Assembly (NCBI RefSeq): GCF_038446955.1
Contig: NZ_CP151803.1
Coordinates: forward strand, 4,092,001-4,156,000
Direction: 5' to 3'
DNA from: Pedobacter sp. FW305-3-2-15-E-R2A2
GTDB taxonomy: Bacteria; Bacteroidota; Bacteroidia; Sphingobacteriales; Sphingobacteriaceae
DNA: 64,000 nt
A model generated the notes under the pieces. The model was not told where the DNA came from, searched no databases, and saw nothing but the letters and a program-made list of their open reading frames with translations. The position numbers were made by a program, and so were the translations under genes. Positions 26,035 through 35,147 of the stretch are shown one piece after another (positions within the stretch are counted from its first letter, which is position 1; each line of letters starts with the position of its first letter).

Positions 26035-27368
26035 GGGAGTGTAACATGAACTGTGTCAGTTTCAAAAATTAACGCCTCTCAGAATCCTTTATTCTCTTGA
26101 AGAATTCTGTCACCAAATTTAATATAAAGTTGTGAAAATGCCGGTCCCCAATTATGGATTGGCATCGTCCATTTCTTACTGATATTTTTGATGACCAGGT
26201 ACATGAGTTTCATCAGTGCCTGCTCAGAAGAAAAAGCCCCCTTGGTCTTGGTGATTTTGCGGATTTGGCGGTGTACGCCCTCAATCGGATTGGTGGTGTA
26301 AATAATCTTACGGATCCCTTGATCGTATTCAAAGAATGCAGAAAGGTTTACCCAGTTGTCCAGCCAGGACTTACAACTCAGGGGATATTTCGTCCCCCAT
26401 TTCTCTTCGAACTCCAGCAATTTTTCATATCCCAGCTGTTCATTATTCGCCTGATAGATTGGCTTCATATCGGCCATTACTGCCTTTTTATCTTTCTCAG
26501 GAACATAGCGCATAGAACAGCGGATCTGGTGAACAATGCAAAGCTGTACCCTGGTCTTTGGAAAGACAGCCTCTACAGCTTCAGGGAAGCCCTTTAGTTC
26601 ATCAATGCAGGCGATCAGGATATCTTCAACACCACGCGTTTTTAGATCAGTGAGTACCGAAAGCCAGAATTTGGCGCCTTCGTTTTCAGCCGTATAAAGC
26701 CCCAAAACATCTTTTTTGCCTTCAATATCCACACCCAGGATATTGTAGATCGCACGGGTTTCCACTACACCATTTACCCTGACCTTAAAGAACATGCAAT
26801 CCAGGAAGACAAAGGGGTAAACTGCTTCTAAGGGTCTGTTGCGCCATTCCTGCACGGCTGGTAGTACGCTGTCAGTAATGCGTGAGATCTCAGCTGCAGA
26901 AATATCCATGGCGTACATTTCCTGGATATAATCACGCATAGCACGCGTACTCATCCCCATTGCATACATCGAGAGGATGTTCCCTTCCAGTTCTTCTGTA
27001 ATGATCAGTTGGCGTTTGGGGACAACCTTAGGGTCAAAAGTGCCCAGGCGGTCCCGACCGGTTTCCAATTCAAACTCTCCCGAGCTCAAGCTGCGAACCG
27101 TCTTCTTACTTTTCCCGTTCTTACGGTTGGAATGACCGGCTAGCTTACTTTCTGAAATGTGGTGCTCCAGCTCTCCGGTCATCATAGATTCCAGAAAGTG
27201 TTTCATCATCGGGGCTAGTACCCCATCCGTGCCAGTCATTTTCTTCCCGGCATATAAGCCAGCTATAGCTTCCTTTTTGAAGCTTTCGAAATCAAAGTCT
27301 TCTTGTGTTGCCATAATTATGTCGATAGTTTAAAGTTACACTATTGACACAGTTTGTGAAACACCCTC
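26035..27368 (-). mobile_element. IS256-family insertion sequence, 1334 bp
   Basis: The terminal inverted repeats read GGGAGTGTAACATGAACTGT at the left and, on the other strand, GAGGGTGTTTCACAAACTGT at the right. They share GTGT, ACTGTGTCA and more. An 8-bp target duplication GTCTACTT flanks it at 26027-26034 and 27369-27376. The insertion landed on the last codon and stop of the SIR2-domain gene, but the duplicated bases preserve AAG-TAG, so that reading frame is unharmed. The clean duplication suggests a fairly recent insertion. Confidence 0.9.
26079..27314 (-). CDS. IS256-family (mutator-type) transposase
   Basis: This is a 411-residue DDE transposase of normal length. The N-terminal half has a DNA-binding region with MKHFLESMMTGELEHHI and NRKNGKSKKTV. 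The catalytic Asp residues are in PFVFLDCMFFKVRV and ACIDELKGFPEAV, and the Glu is in YTTNPIEGVHRQIRK. The C-terminal block MYLVIKNISKKWTMPIHNWG is the usual family end. The frame is open and flanked by matching inverted repeats, so it is probably functional. Confidence 0.95.
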   Translation of the reverse strand: MATQEDFDFESFKKEAIAGLYAGKKMTGTDGVLAPMMKHFLESMMTGELEHHISESKLAGHSNRKNGKSKKTVRSLSSGEFELETGRDRLGTFDPKVVPKRQLIITEELEGNILSMYAMGMSTRAMRDYIQEMYAMDISAAEISRITDSVLPAVQEWRNRPLEAVYPFVFLDCMFFKVRVNGVVETRAIYNILGVDIEGKKDVLGLYTAENEGAKFWLSVLTDLKTRGVEDILIACIDELKGFPEAVEAVFPKTRVQLCIVHQIRCSMRYVPEKDKKAVMADMKPIYQANNEQLGYEKLLEFEEKWGTKYPLSCKSWLDNWVNLSAFFEYDQGIRKIIYTTNPIEGVHRQIRKITKTKGAFSSEQALMKLMYLVIKNISKKWTMPIHNWGPAFSQLYIKFGDRILQENKGF

Positions 27369-27370
27369 GT

Positions 27371-28891
27371 CTACTTTACGTTGATTTTATTCAAGATATC
27401 TGGAATTTCATCATAATTAGTGTACCAAAGAATTGAAACTCCTAATTCTTTCATTAATTCTTCATTTAATTTATGATGCCTATTCAAAAACTGTTCAGCT
27501 CCTTTAATATTTTGAACGATTTGCTTTTTTTCCTTACTCTTTTTATCTGTAAAATAACAAAAATCATCTATGGATATTCTTTTTAAGAATGTAAAGTGCC
27601 TACTACTTTCAATATTTCTAGCAGAGATATCTAACAAACGTCTTAGGTTTGGGTCTGTCATTGATAATCCAATCATTAAACAATTATATTCTCTAAAATT
27701 ATAAAGCTGAACTAAGTTTGACCAGTGATAAGAATCAGAATAAATTTGATGATAACCTTCTTCAGAAAACACTAGAGTGGTTTTATCTAAAAGATCATAT
27801 TTTGACTTATCTTCCGGCAAAAATCCATGGACATGATAAATAGGTAATTCATCCGGGTCAGATAATTCGTTATCAGTATAAATACTATGATGACTAATTG
27901 ATTTTCGATCAAGTTCTCGTTCTATCAAATCGTCAAAGTTATATGTCACAACAGACCTAACCTTTGCTCCAGTTCTTCTTGGCATGCATAAATTTGATAT
28001 TGATTGGATTAAATCAGAACTTATATTTTTTGATTTGTTTCTTAATTTATATAAGTTATCCGTAATGGTATCTGTGAAAATCTTCACCTCTGTTCTTTCT
28101 TTCGATAACCCTTTTCTCAAATATCTCGCAGCCATTAACGCAGAAGGCTCATCCACCTCATTTAATCTACTTACAATTTGTTTAATATCGTCATCTGATA
28201 TGGATTCAGAATCCGTAAATTCATTGGAAAGGTAAGATACAAATAAAGAGTTTAATAACGTATTCCAGTCTGGCATACCAGCACTACTCGAAACACCAGC
28301 CCCTAGAAACATTGAGAATTGACCTCTTTCGTAAAATTCTTTTAATTGTTCGATCTTCTCATCCCTCTCTTCCTTCCAATTTCTATTGTCTTTTTTTACA
28401 GCACTTTCTAACCTTAAAGAGAATAGATTACTCGCAATCTTATTAGCTTCCTTTCGATGCTTGGAAACAATTCTATTGATATCCTCAGGTTCCCATAATG
28501 TGATTTGTAAATCACCGGCCAGAACTTGCAATTCATTTAAAATTATCGTTTTGGACTTCCCAGATATAGGCCTCCCGTTTATTATTAAAATATTTTTTAT
28601 TTCAGGTAGAATTTCCCACCTATTTAATCTATTTTGAAATTGTTCAATGAAAATTTTAGGAGAAATTCTGTCCAAATTTAATTTGACATCTATTAGAGTT
28701 CTTCCCTTAAAATCATCAAATCCTTCATCTGCAATTGCATCTCCCGGGATTCTAATATTATTAGAAATTGTAAATTTTTTACCTAGTCCTTCTATATGTA
28801 TTTTTAATAAGTTAAGGATAAAAGTTTCAAATGAATAGTAACTTCTTGGCCCTGAATCAATAAATTTTGACAAAATTTCGTCTATCAACAT
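27371..28891 (-). CDS. SIR2-domain protein with nuclease-like N-terminus
   Basis: The 506-residue protein has a SIR2_2-like NAD-binding domain from about residue 190. It shows the glycine loop MFLGAGVSSSAGMPDWNTLL, VVTYNFDDLIERELD with the conserved Asn, catalytic His in IYHVHGFLP, and NCLMIGLSMTDPNLRRLL. The N-terminal 180 residues include GRTLIDVKLN after an acidic segment, as in PD-(D/E)xK nucleases, and may sense or cut DNA. SIR2 proteins of this group deplete NAD in anti-phage defence. The stop lies within the IS256 target duplication and is intact. No partner is adjacent, so it may work alone. Confidence 0.75.
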   Translation of the reverse strand: MLIDEILSKFIDSGPRSYYSFETFILNLLKIHIEGLGKKFTISNNIRIPGDAIADEGFDDFKGRTLIDVKLNLDRISPKIFIEQFQNRLNRWEILPEIKNILIINGRPISGKSKTIILNELQVLAGDLQITLWEPEDINRIVSKHRKEANKIASNLFSLRLESAVKKDNRNWKEERDEKIEQLKEFYERGQFSMFLGAGVSSSAGMPDWNTLLNSLFVSYLSNEFTDSESISDDDIKQIVSRLNEVDEPSALMAARYLRKGLSKERTEVKIFTDTITDNLYKLRNKSKNISSDLIQSISNLCMPRRTGAKVRSVVTYNFDDLIERELDRKSISHHSIYTDNELSDPDELPIYHVHGFLPEDKSKYDLLDKTTLVFSEEGYHQIYSDSYHWSNLVQLYNFREYNCLMIGLSMTDPNLRRLLDISARNIESSRHFTFLKRISIDDFCYFTDKKSKEKKQIVQNIKGAEQFLNRHHKLNEELMKELGVSILWYTNYDEIPDILNKINVK

Positions 28892-29105
28892 TGAGAATAA
28901 AATTTAAGTTGTTTTCTATTTTATTTAAGATAATTCCCGACTACTAAAAACCTGGACAATCGATGATTGCAGCGTCAGCATATGGCATTTACAATATGTG
29001 CTCATAACAGTTTAATATAAAATAGTGCATGAGGAGAGAATTTAGACTTGTAATCTAACAATTAATATTGACAAGCATCAATATTCAAAGACTATTTCTT
29101 CTTTT

Positions 29106-29360
29106 ATGAATTTTTATTTTAGACGATGACCTTCCCACCAGCCACTCTTTAGGGATTAGTTTAATTCCATCCCCCATATAGCCACCTCATGGAAATCTTC
29201 TGTTCCATATATATCCGTCGTTGGCATGATCAAGGATAATGGCCTAGCCTACCATTGCACCCCAGGTTGTTGGATAGAAGAAGCAATCGCTGAGAATTTT
29301 TTCCTTACTACATCTTCGTTCTGAACAAAATTAACAATATAAGCATATCCTCCTATTTAT
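29106..29360 (-). pseudogene. Decayed gene fragment
   Basis: The minus strand reads GGYAYIVNFVQNEDVVRKKF, then continues as a protein-like sequence to a TAG and TDIYGTEDFHEVAIWGM. After a frameshift it reads KLIPKEWLVGRSSSKIKI. One stop and one shift separate these, which is typical of a decaying gene. I do not recognise the family. Confidence 0.35.
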
Positions 29361-29859
29361 GTAAAAGGACTAATCTTAATATTGGGTGGGGACATGACGA
29401 TATTGATAAGGAAATCTCCTTTAATTAAAGGAAAGTAAAAAGCCCTACAAATACTTTCTCCGGCTTCCTGATGTAAAATGATTAAGCCCCTACTGGAAAG
29501 TTGAATGGTCTTAACTTAACCTATAACTAAGCAATCTGTAAATCACTAAAAAAGGATATGTGGGATTAATAGTACGTGGGGGTTTTGGGAATCATGCTAG
29601 GCGTTGAGCCTCAAAACTTGTTAATCATAAAATTTTATTTAATATATAATTAATAATATTATTAACAAATAATCTTTTAATAAAAGTCATTATCAAACAT
29701 ATTGTTTAAAAAACAAATTCAATATAAAATTGAAAAAATGAAATCAATAAATTAACTTGCGAACAAAAGGACACTCTCATGAAAATCTCAAATTATCTGC
29801 ATCATTTTTCAATCGGCTAGGATAAATTTTCCGGGCGTTTACAAAGTCAGCAGACTTAT

Positions 29860-29876
29860 TGCTCACGTAGTGAGCA
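29860..29876. promoter_or_regulatory. Palindrome before the DUF262 operon
   Basis: TGCTCAC-GTA-GTGAGCA is a perfect 7-base inverted repeat with a 3-base spacer, 60 bp upstream of the first DUF262 start. It fits a repressor operator, but no regulator is adjacent. Confidence 0.35.
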
Positions 29877-29935
29877 TTTGAACAGGGCCTAAGTCCTATC
29901 ATCCAACAACACTTCATTCTAAATACAAAATCTAA

Positions 29936-31762
29936 ATGAGCAATCAGTTGGTTTTTCCGATCAAACACATCTTCAGCACAGACTCTCCAGATTCTGCGCT
30001 GTACCAGCACAAAGCTGCACGTTATTACATCGCCCCGTACCAAAGAGGTTACAAGTGGTCCGCAGATATGCCAAATGGGGCAGTCAGCGTATTGATTCGC
30101 GACCTGATCGAGGCTTATCAGGCCAGAAGTAGCGAATACTATCTTCAGTATATAACAATTAAGAAAAACACCGTTCAAGAGCACCCCGTACTTGAGGTCA
30201 TCGACGGTCAACAGCGCTTAACCACACTTACATTACTGTCGAGCGTCCTAGAACATTACAATCCGCAAGAAAATCCATCTATAGCCAAGCATCGGCTTCT
30301 ATACGAGGTACGTGATAAAGTGACAGACTTTTTTAATCGTTTTATCTATGAAAATATCGGAGAACTACTTAAACTGGACTGGGAAAATTTTGTCAAGGAG
30401 CATATTAGCTATGATGAGCAGGACATTTACTTTCTTTTTCATGCGATCAAACGGCTAGATACCGAACTCCGTAGTGCGGGCCTTAACGAACCAGACCCGG
30501 CTATAAATTTTTGTAAATACCTTCACGAAGCCGTTATGCTGATACTAAATAACGTAGAAGGAAACGTAAGCTGCGAAAAGATATTCAGCAACCTAAATAC
30601 TAACAAGATAGAACTAACCAACGTTGAACTTATCAAAGGATTATTCTTGACCAAAGCGGCAAGAAAACAACATTCAACCAAAGAGATCAGCTATGCCGAG
30701 ATCGTCAAAAAGAGAACCCTACTCGGCCGGCAATGGGACGAGCTTATACTTTGGGCCTTATCACCCGATGCGAGAGCCCTTTATTTCAACAAAGAAGAAA
30801 ACCCAGTATATAAACTATTGCAAATGCTTGGTGCCAGACACCAATTCCTGCCGCTCAATTCAGGCAATGACAAATACGCACTATTCAACTTCTTCCAATC
30901 TAGGATCAAGACAGAGAAATCATCCGCAGGAGAACTCTTTGATGAATTGAAAAAGATTCAGTACATCCTGCAAAATTGGCTTAGTGACCCAAACATTTAC
31001 AATTTGATCGGCTACATCCTTTCAGCAAAAGGAACCCCACATACCCTCAACAACTTATTACCATTATTAGAAAGTCCAATGGAAGAGTTAAGGAAGGAAT
31101 TGAGCAACCTGGCACTTGCCCTTATTCCAAACGACATCCAAGAATTGGATTATCGAGAAAACGAAAGCCAGATCCATTCTCTTTTGCTTGCCCTAAGCAT
31201 CTTCCAAAGTAAGAACCGGTTTGACTTTGCATCATTTAGTGCACAAAACTGGTCCTTGGAACACATCTTTCCACAGAATCCTGCAGAACTTCCAGATGGA
31301 TTGGACAGTGCTGACATTTCACTGCTGAACAGTCTATTAGAAAATCGACTAGAGGATGAAAGTGCATTGCAAGAAAAATTTGGGGAAATCAAACTTACTA
31401 AACTCAATTCTCTGAGAACCAAGATGCAGAAGAATACCTGCACTCTTGACGATGAGGAAAAAGAACTCCTTTTCAAGGTAATCAGAAGCGAAAAACTAAA
31501 CACAATCGGCAACATGGCACTTCTTACTTCCTCTGACAATAGCTCAAACAGTAACGGAATGTTCGGCAAGAAGCGACATAACATCGTTGGGCGGATCAGC
31601 AAGGGCAGTTTCGTTCCCAAGCATACGTACGATGTATTTTCAAAGTTGCTCTCTAACAAAATGACCAGTGACCTATCGGTCTGGACCGAAAATGACATGA
31701 GTGCTCACCAAACATGGATAATGGATAAAATAACTAATCTAACCAAAGAAGGGATCAAATAA
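29936..31762 (+). CDS. DUF262/DUF1524 (GmrSD-type) protein, first of a pair
   Basis: The 608-residue protein has an N-terminal DUF262 domain: YIAPYQRGYKW, then the ParB/Srx-like motif EVIDGQQRLTTLTLL near residue 90. The C-terminus is a DUF1524 HNH nuclease-like region with NWSLEHIFPQNPAEL near 440 and NTIGNMALLTSSDNSSNSNGMFGKKRH near 525, where the His and Asn residues sit. GmrSD enzymes with this layout are type IV restriction enzymes that cut hypermodified phage DNA. The stop overlaps the start of the next DUF262 gene by one base, so the pair is coupled. Confidence 0.88.
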   Translation: MSNQLVFPIKHIFSTDSPDSALYQHKAARYYIAPYQRGYKWSADMPNGAVSVLIRDLIEAYQARSSEYYLQYITIKKNTVQEHPVLEVIDGQQRLTTLTLLSSVLEHYNPQENPSIAKHRLLYEVRDKVTDFFNRFIYENIGELLKLDWENFVKEHISYDEQDIYFLFHAIKRLDTELRSAGLNEPDPAINFCKYLHEAVMLILNNVEGNVSCEKIFSNLNTNKIELTNVELIKGLFLTKAARKQHSTKEISYAEIVKKRTLLGRQWDELILWALSPDARALYFNKEENPVYKLLQMLGARHQFLPLNSGNDKYALFNFFQSRIKTEKSSAGELFDELKKIQYILQNWLSDPNIYNLIGYILSAKGTPHTLNNLLPLLESPMEELRKELSNLALALIPNDIQELDYRENESQIHSLLLALSIFQSKNRFDFASFSAQNWSLEHIFPQNPAELPDGLDSADISLLNSLLENRLEDESALQEKFGEIKLTKLNSLRTKMQKNTCTLDDEEKELLFKVIRSEKLNTIGNMALLTSSDNSSNSNGMFGKKRHNIVGRISKGSFVPKHTYDVFSKLLSNKMTSDLSVWTENDMSAHQTWIMDKITNLTKEGIK

Positions 31763-33756
31763 TGAATTCAGCAAAATATAGCATAAAGGATTTTTTCACA
31801 TTCCAGAACCTAGAACAAATACTAGTTCCTGAAATACAGCGAGATTACGTATGGAAAATCGAAAATGTCAAAAAACTACTGAACTCCTTTATAGAGGACC
31901 AGGAAAAATGGAATGAAACCAAGGAATCCTACCCTGAGGAGATGCTGCAAAAACTTAGTCCAAAAATGCGCGAATCTCTGCTCCGGGAATTGGAAAACAG
32001 CAAGGTCTTCTGCAACATCGGCTTTATCTATGGTTATCACGATCCCGAACAGATTAGTAAGTATATTCTTATCGATGGCCAGCAGCGACTAACTACAATT
32101 TTCTTATTGCTATTGGCAGTACATATAAACGAAAACGAGACAGAACTCTTCAGAAGACGGTATTTCCCATATGAACAGCTAAAGGTAGACTACAAAGTCA
32201 GAGAAAACTCCCATGTATTTCTTTATGAATTCGTAAAGTTTTTACTAAATGGCGGGAGCATTAGCGAGATTAAAAATCAATACTGGTATTTTAACAGCTA
32301 TAAAGCCGATCAAACCATCTGTTCGCTAATCGACAATTATGCGCAGATCGCTACATTTTTGAGCAACACCCCCCTTTCCAAACAATTTGTGGAAGACCAG
32401 ATAGAGATTTTTTATTTCGACATCAGTGAAAGCGAACAAGGCGAAGACCTTTATCTCTATATGAACAGTAGAGGCGAATCCGTACAGCCAAATGAAAACA
32501 TCAAAGCTCAGCTTCTAGAACATGTAGCTGAAAGTGAGAAAAATACGTGGGGCGAAACCTGGGAAAAATGGCAGAGTTTCTTCTGGATTAAGCGCGGAGA
32601 AAGGCCAAGTGCAGATAAAGGTTTCGATGAATTCCTAAAATGGATAAAATCAGTAGAGATCATAACCAATCAAGAATATCCATCCCTAGCAAGCCTGGAA
32701 ACAACATTACGAGCGATCCGAGAAAAAAATAAAATCACTCCCGATGGCCTGAGTCTACAACTCATCCACACCTACTATGAAGCCTTGATGCGCGTATTAG
32801 AAAAACTTCCCTCAAAGTATTTCACAGCGAGTTTCTTCTCAACCGATACTACCGCAGCGGACTATATACGAATACTCCCAGTGATGATGTATTCAGTAAA
32901 ATTCCCAGAAGCAACTGAGCGAGAACTACTGCGAGTAGTACGTTTTTATTACAATATTGCCAACTTCGACAACATCTCAAAGTCACCCTACCAAGCCTTT
33001 ATACTAAGCGTGCAATTGACAGATAGACTTATCGAAGACGGTCATAACGATATAACTGATCTGACTAGATATATTGACATGGATACCAATCAGACCATAC
33101 TGACACCGGAGGAAATAAAAAAGCTGCTTGCTTATGGCAATGACGGGCCTGACTTTGATAGACAGGAACTCGAAGAACTATTCTGGGAGGCAGAGGATTT
33201 CCCAATTTGTAACGGAAAGATTAGCTTGCTCTGGACCTGTATTGATTATAGCCCAATACATTCCGGAAAAGACCTGTTGGACAGAAGAAAATTCGACAAG
33301 TATTTTGCCACCTTCAAACAGCTCTTCTCCAATGCAGATGACATGATGCGAAGGGCATTATTGAGTAAAGGAGATTATTCCGAAGAAGACGGCTACTCAC
33401 CCACCCTCCAGGCACCCCGTTGGTCATTCGGCCAAGGTGCAAATAAATGGCGCGAGATTTTTGAACGGCAAACCAATATGATTATACTTAAGGAATTCCT
33501 TAAAGACTATATTAAAAGAGAAGAATCAGAAAACTTAGCTGAACAGCAATCTATCCTTCAACAAATCATAGATGAATACAAAGAAGAAAATATTGAAAAC
33601 TCTTGGCGATATCATTTCATTAAGAACCCCAAGATACTCAACTATTGCAGCAAAAAACAGGCATGCTTCCGAGATGAATCTATTGCTTCTATCTTTCTAC
33701 TTGAAAAACAGAAAGCCTCTGGTGGTTTTAAGGAACTACGAAAAATGATCAAATAA
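31762..33756 (+). CDS. DUF262 protein, second of a pair
   Basis: The 664-residue protein has the N-terminal motifs VPEIQRDYVWKIENVKKLL and LIDGQQRLTTIFLLLL, which mark DUF262. Unlike its neighbour, it shows no clear H-I-x-P nuclease motif at the end. The C-terminal part is long and helical, ending in YCSKKQACFRDESIASIF. The start ATG overlaps the preceding TAA, so expression is coupled. The arrangement suggests two unequal subunits, one with nuclease motif and one without. The partner likely binds or hydrolyses nucleotide. No methylase is nearby. Confidence 0.85.
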   Translation: MNSAKYSIKDFFTFQNLEQILVPEIQRDYVWKIENVKKLLNSFIEDQEKWNETKESYPEEMLQKLSPKMRESLLRELENSKVFCNIGFIYGYHDPEQISKYILIDGQQRLTTIFLLLLAVHINENETELFRRRYFPYEQLKVDYKVRENSHVFLYEFVKFLLNGGSISEIKNQYWYFNSYKADQTICSLIDNYAQIATFLSNTPLSKQFVEDQIEIFYFDISESEQGEDLYLYMNSRGESVQPNENIKAQLLEHVAESEKNTWGETWEKWQSFFWIKRGERPSADKGFDEFLKWIKSVEIITNQEYPSLASLETTLRAIREKNKITPDGLSLQLIHTYYEALMRVLEKLPSKYFTASFFSTDTTAADYIRILPVMMYSVKFPEATERELLRVVRFYYNIANFDNISKSPYQAFILSVQLTDRLIEDGHNDITDLTRYIDMDTNQTILTPEEIKKLLAYGNDGPDFDRQELEELFWEAEDFPICNGKISLLWTCIDYSPIHSGKDLLDRRKFDKYFATFKQLFSNADDMMRRALLSKGDYSEEDGYSPTLQAPRWSFGQGANKWREIFERQTNMIILKEFLKDYIKREESENLAEQQSILQQIIDEYKEENIENSWRYHFIKNPKILNYCSKKQACFRDESIASIFLLEKQKASGGFKELRKMIK

Positions 33757-33943
33757 CGACAAACAACTTTAGCTTTGCACCGATTACTGATAGCGAAATT
33801 CGGTGCAAGCTTTAAGCTCTTTTATACCGTTGGTTATCTGTTTTTTTTAGTCTATTTCATGACCTAATCAGCGAGATCAAATCTCATAAAAAATAGCCAT
33901 ATATAAACCATTTCTTTTGAACTTAAACTAAGAAACACCTTTT

Positions 33944-34138
33944 TTGCTGGCCGTTTATAGGCAAAAAGGAGCCTTGCCCACTGATAGCCATTCAATCATG
34001 TTGTTAATCCATGGATTCAACAACAATTATGCTCAAACCAAGAAAAGCTTTAATGATTTTATTAAAATATCAAGAGATCGGCTACTACCGATTCAATGCC
34101 AAAATCAATTTGTTAATTTTTCTGGCCAGGAAACCTAA
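33944..34138 (+). pseudogene. Fragment of an alpha/beta-hydrolase-like gene
   Basis: The 391-bp gap 33757-34148 contains a frame with no ATG that encodes IMLLIHGFNNNYAQTKKSFNDF, the oxyanion strand and turn of DUF900-type hydrolases (xxIHGFNNxxxxA). There is no nucleophile serine and it stops after about 64 codons. It is probably the remnant of a larger gene lost by rearrangement. Confidence 0.45.
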
Positions 34139-34148
34139 CCTATGCAAT

Positions 34149-35117
34149 CTAAAATTGTGGGTTTATGCCCCACTTAGGTGGATACCAATATTGAATATCA
34201 ACATTGGTTTTTTTATAAATTTGTTTTATCCTTTTTCTATCCGACAAACCAATAATTTCAGGGTGAGCAACTCTGGCGTATTTATCAGTTTCGCAAAATA
34301 AATTCTGACAATCAATTAACTGCAAAGGTCTTCCCCATAAAGCTTTAAATTCAAGGCCAAGTCGATCAAATTCTTGATCTTGATTTTCAGTTACAAATCG
34401 AATAATATCATCTTCAGAATAGTTTCCGAAACTTTTAAAGCATTTTCGTATTCCGTCTTTTGCTCCTGGGCCAGGCTTAACAAAATCCATTTCGCTAAAA
34501 TTGATAATTTCACTATAATTTATATCTATAGCATATTGATAGGCTAAAAATGCACCAATAGTTGGATACGACAAGAGCAAGCGATAAACATTCTCTAAAG
34601 ATTCTGCATCTTGAATTTTATCTGCTAAGCCGGACGAAATCATTTGCTCAATGATTTTGAGGTGATTTTCATGCTTTCTAATAAAACCATAAGTGCTCTT
34701 TCCAGATGCCATAATATAAGCTCCAGAATAAATGGCTTCTTTTGCCTTTAAGGCATCATGTAAAATTCCAGCGTAGTGATTAAATGAGTATTCGCTCCAA
34801 CAAAGAGTTCCTAACTCATTTTCCAACAATTCCCAAGTTTGTATTTTATTGAAAATCTTAAAAAGTAGAATTCTAAATAAAACTTCTTTAGGATTTTGAT
34901 CTCCTCGGTAAATTACGTTTTTAATTAAATATTGACTAACTCGATCTGACGCCCGATATACATTAGTGAATTTATGTTTTAAAAGTATGGGGTCACTTGT
35001 CAGAACATTCTTATTGTTGATTTTATTAAAGAAAATATTCTGCCTCTCCACCGCAAATTGCCAGTAGGTATTATATACTATACTTGGTTGTATTGTTGTC
35101 TTATTATATATAATCAA
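34149..35117 (-). CDS. Hypermodified-thymine/5-hmdU-associated helical protein (HMUDK_hel/aGPT-PPlase-like)
   Basis: The 322-residue protein resembles the helical family associated with phage thymine hypermodification: YWQFAVERQNIFF, FTNVYRASDRVSQYLI, then YPTIGAFLAYQYAIDINYSE and a DNA-glycosylase-like hairpin FVKPGPGAKDGIRKCF near 215. Known members process 5-hmdU derivatives or act as putative glycosylase or pyrophosphorylase-like enzymes; the activity here is inferred. It is the last gene of the TIR operon. There is no ATG: TTG at 35117 is the likely start. Its frame is continuous with that of the upstream MazG-like gene, separated by a single TAA and nine codons. Confidence 0.6.
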   Translation of the reverse strand: MIIYNKTTIQPSIVYNTYWQFAVERQNIFFNKINNKNVLTSDPILLKHKFTNVYRASDRVSQYLIKNVIYRGDQNPKEVLFRILLFKIFNKIQTWELLENELGTLCWSEYSFNHYAGILHDALKAKEAIYSGAYIMASGKSTYGFIRKHENHLKIIEQMISSGLADKIQDAESLENVYRLLLSYPTIGAFLAYQYAIDINYSEIINFSEMDFVKPGPGAKDGIRKCFKSFGNYSEDDIIRFVTENQDQEFDRLGLEFKALWGRPLQLIDCQNLFCETDKYARVAHPEIIGLSDRKRIKQIYKKTNVDIQYWYPPKWGINPQF

Positions 35118-35147
35118 ATCAATTTTTTTGTCAAAAATAAGTGTTAT

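Larger units (their letters stand above)
28892..29935. other. AT-rich 1-kb spacer with a decayed gene
   Basis: No intact gene is seen. The only coding-like sequence is a broken minus-strand fragment at 29106-29360, listed separately. A palindrome at 29860-29876 lies before the DUF262 genes. The remainder is AT-rich, with long A/T runs from 29630 to 29760. Confidence 0.5.

Noticed and set aside
29777..30211. Minus-strand frame overlapping the start of the first DUF262 gene
   Set aside because: It overlaps the strongly supported DUF262 domain on the other strand. Only its last 25 codons lie outside, and I cannot link them to a family.
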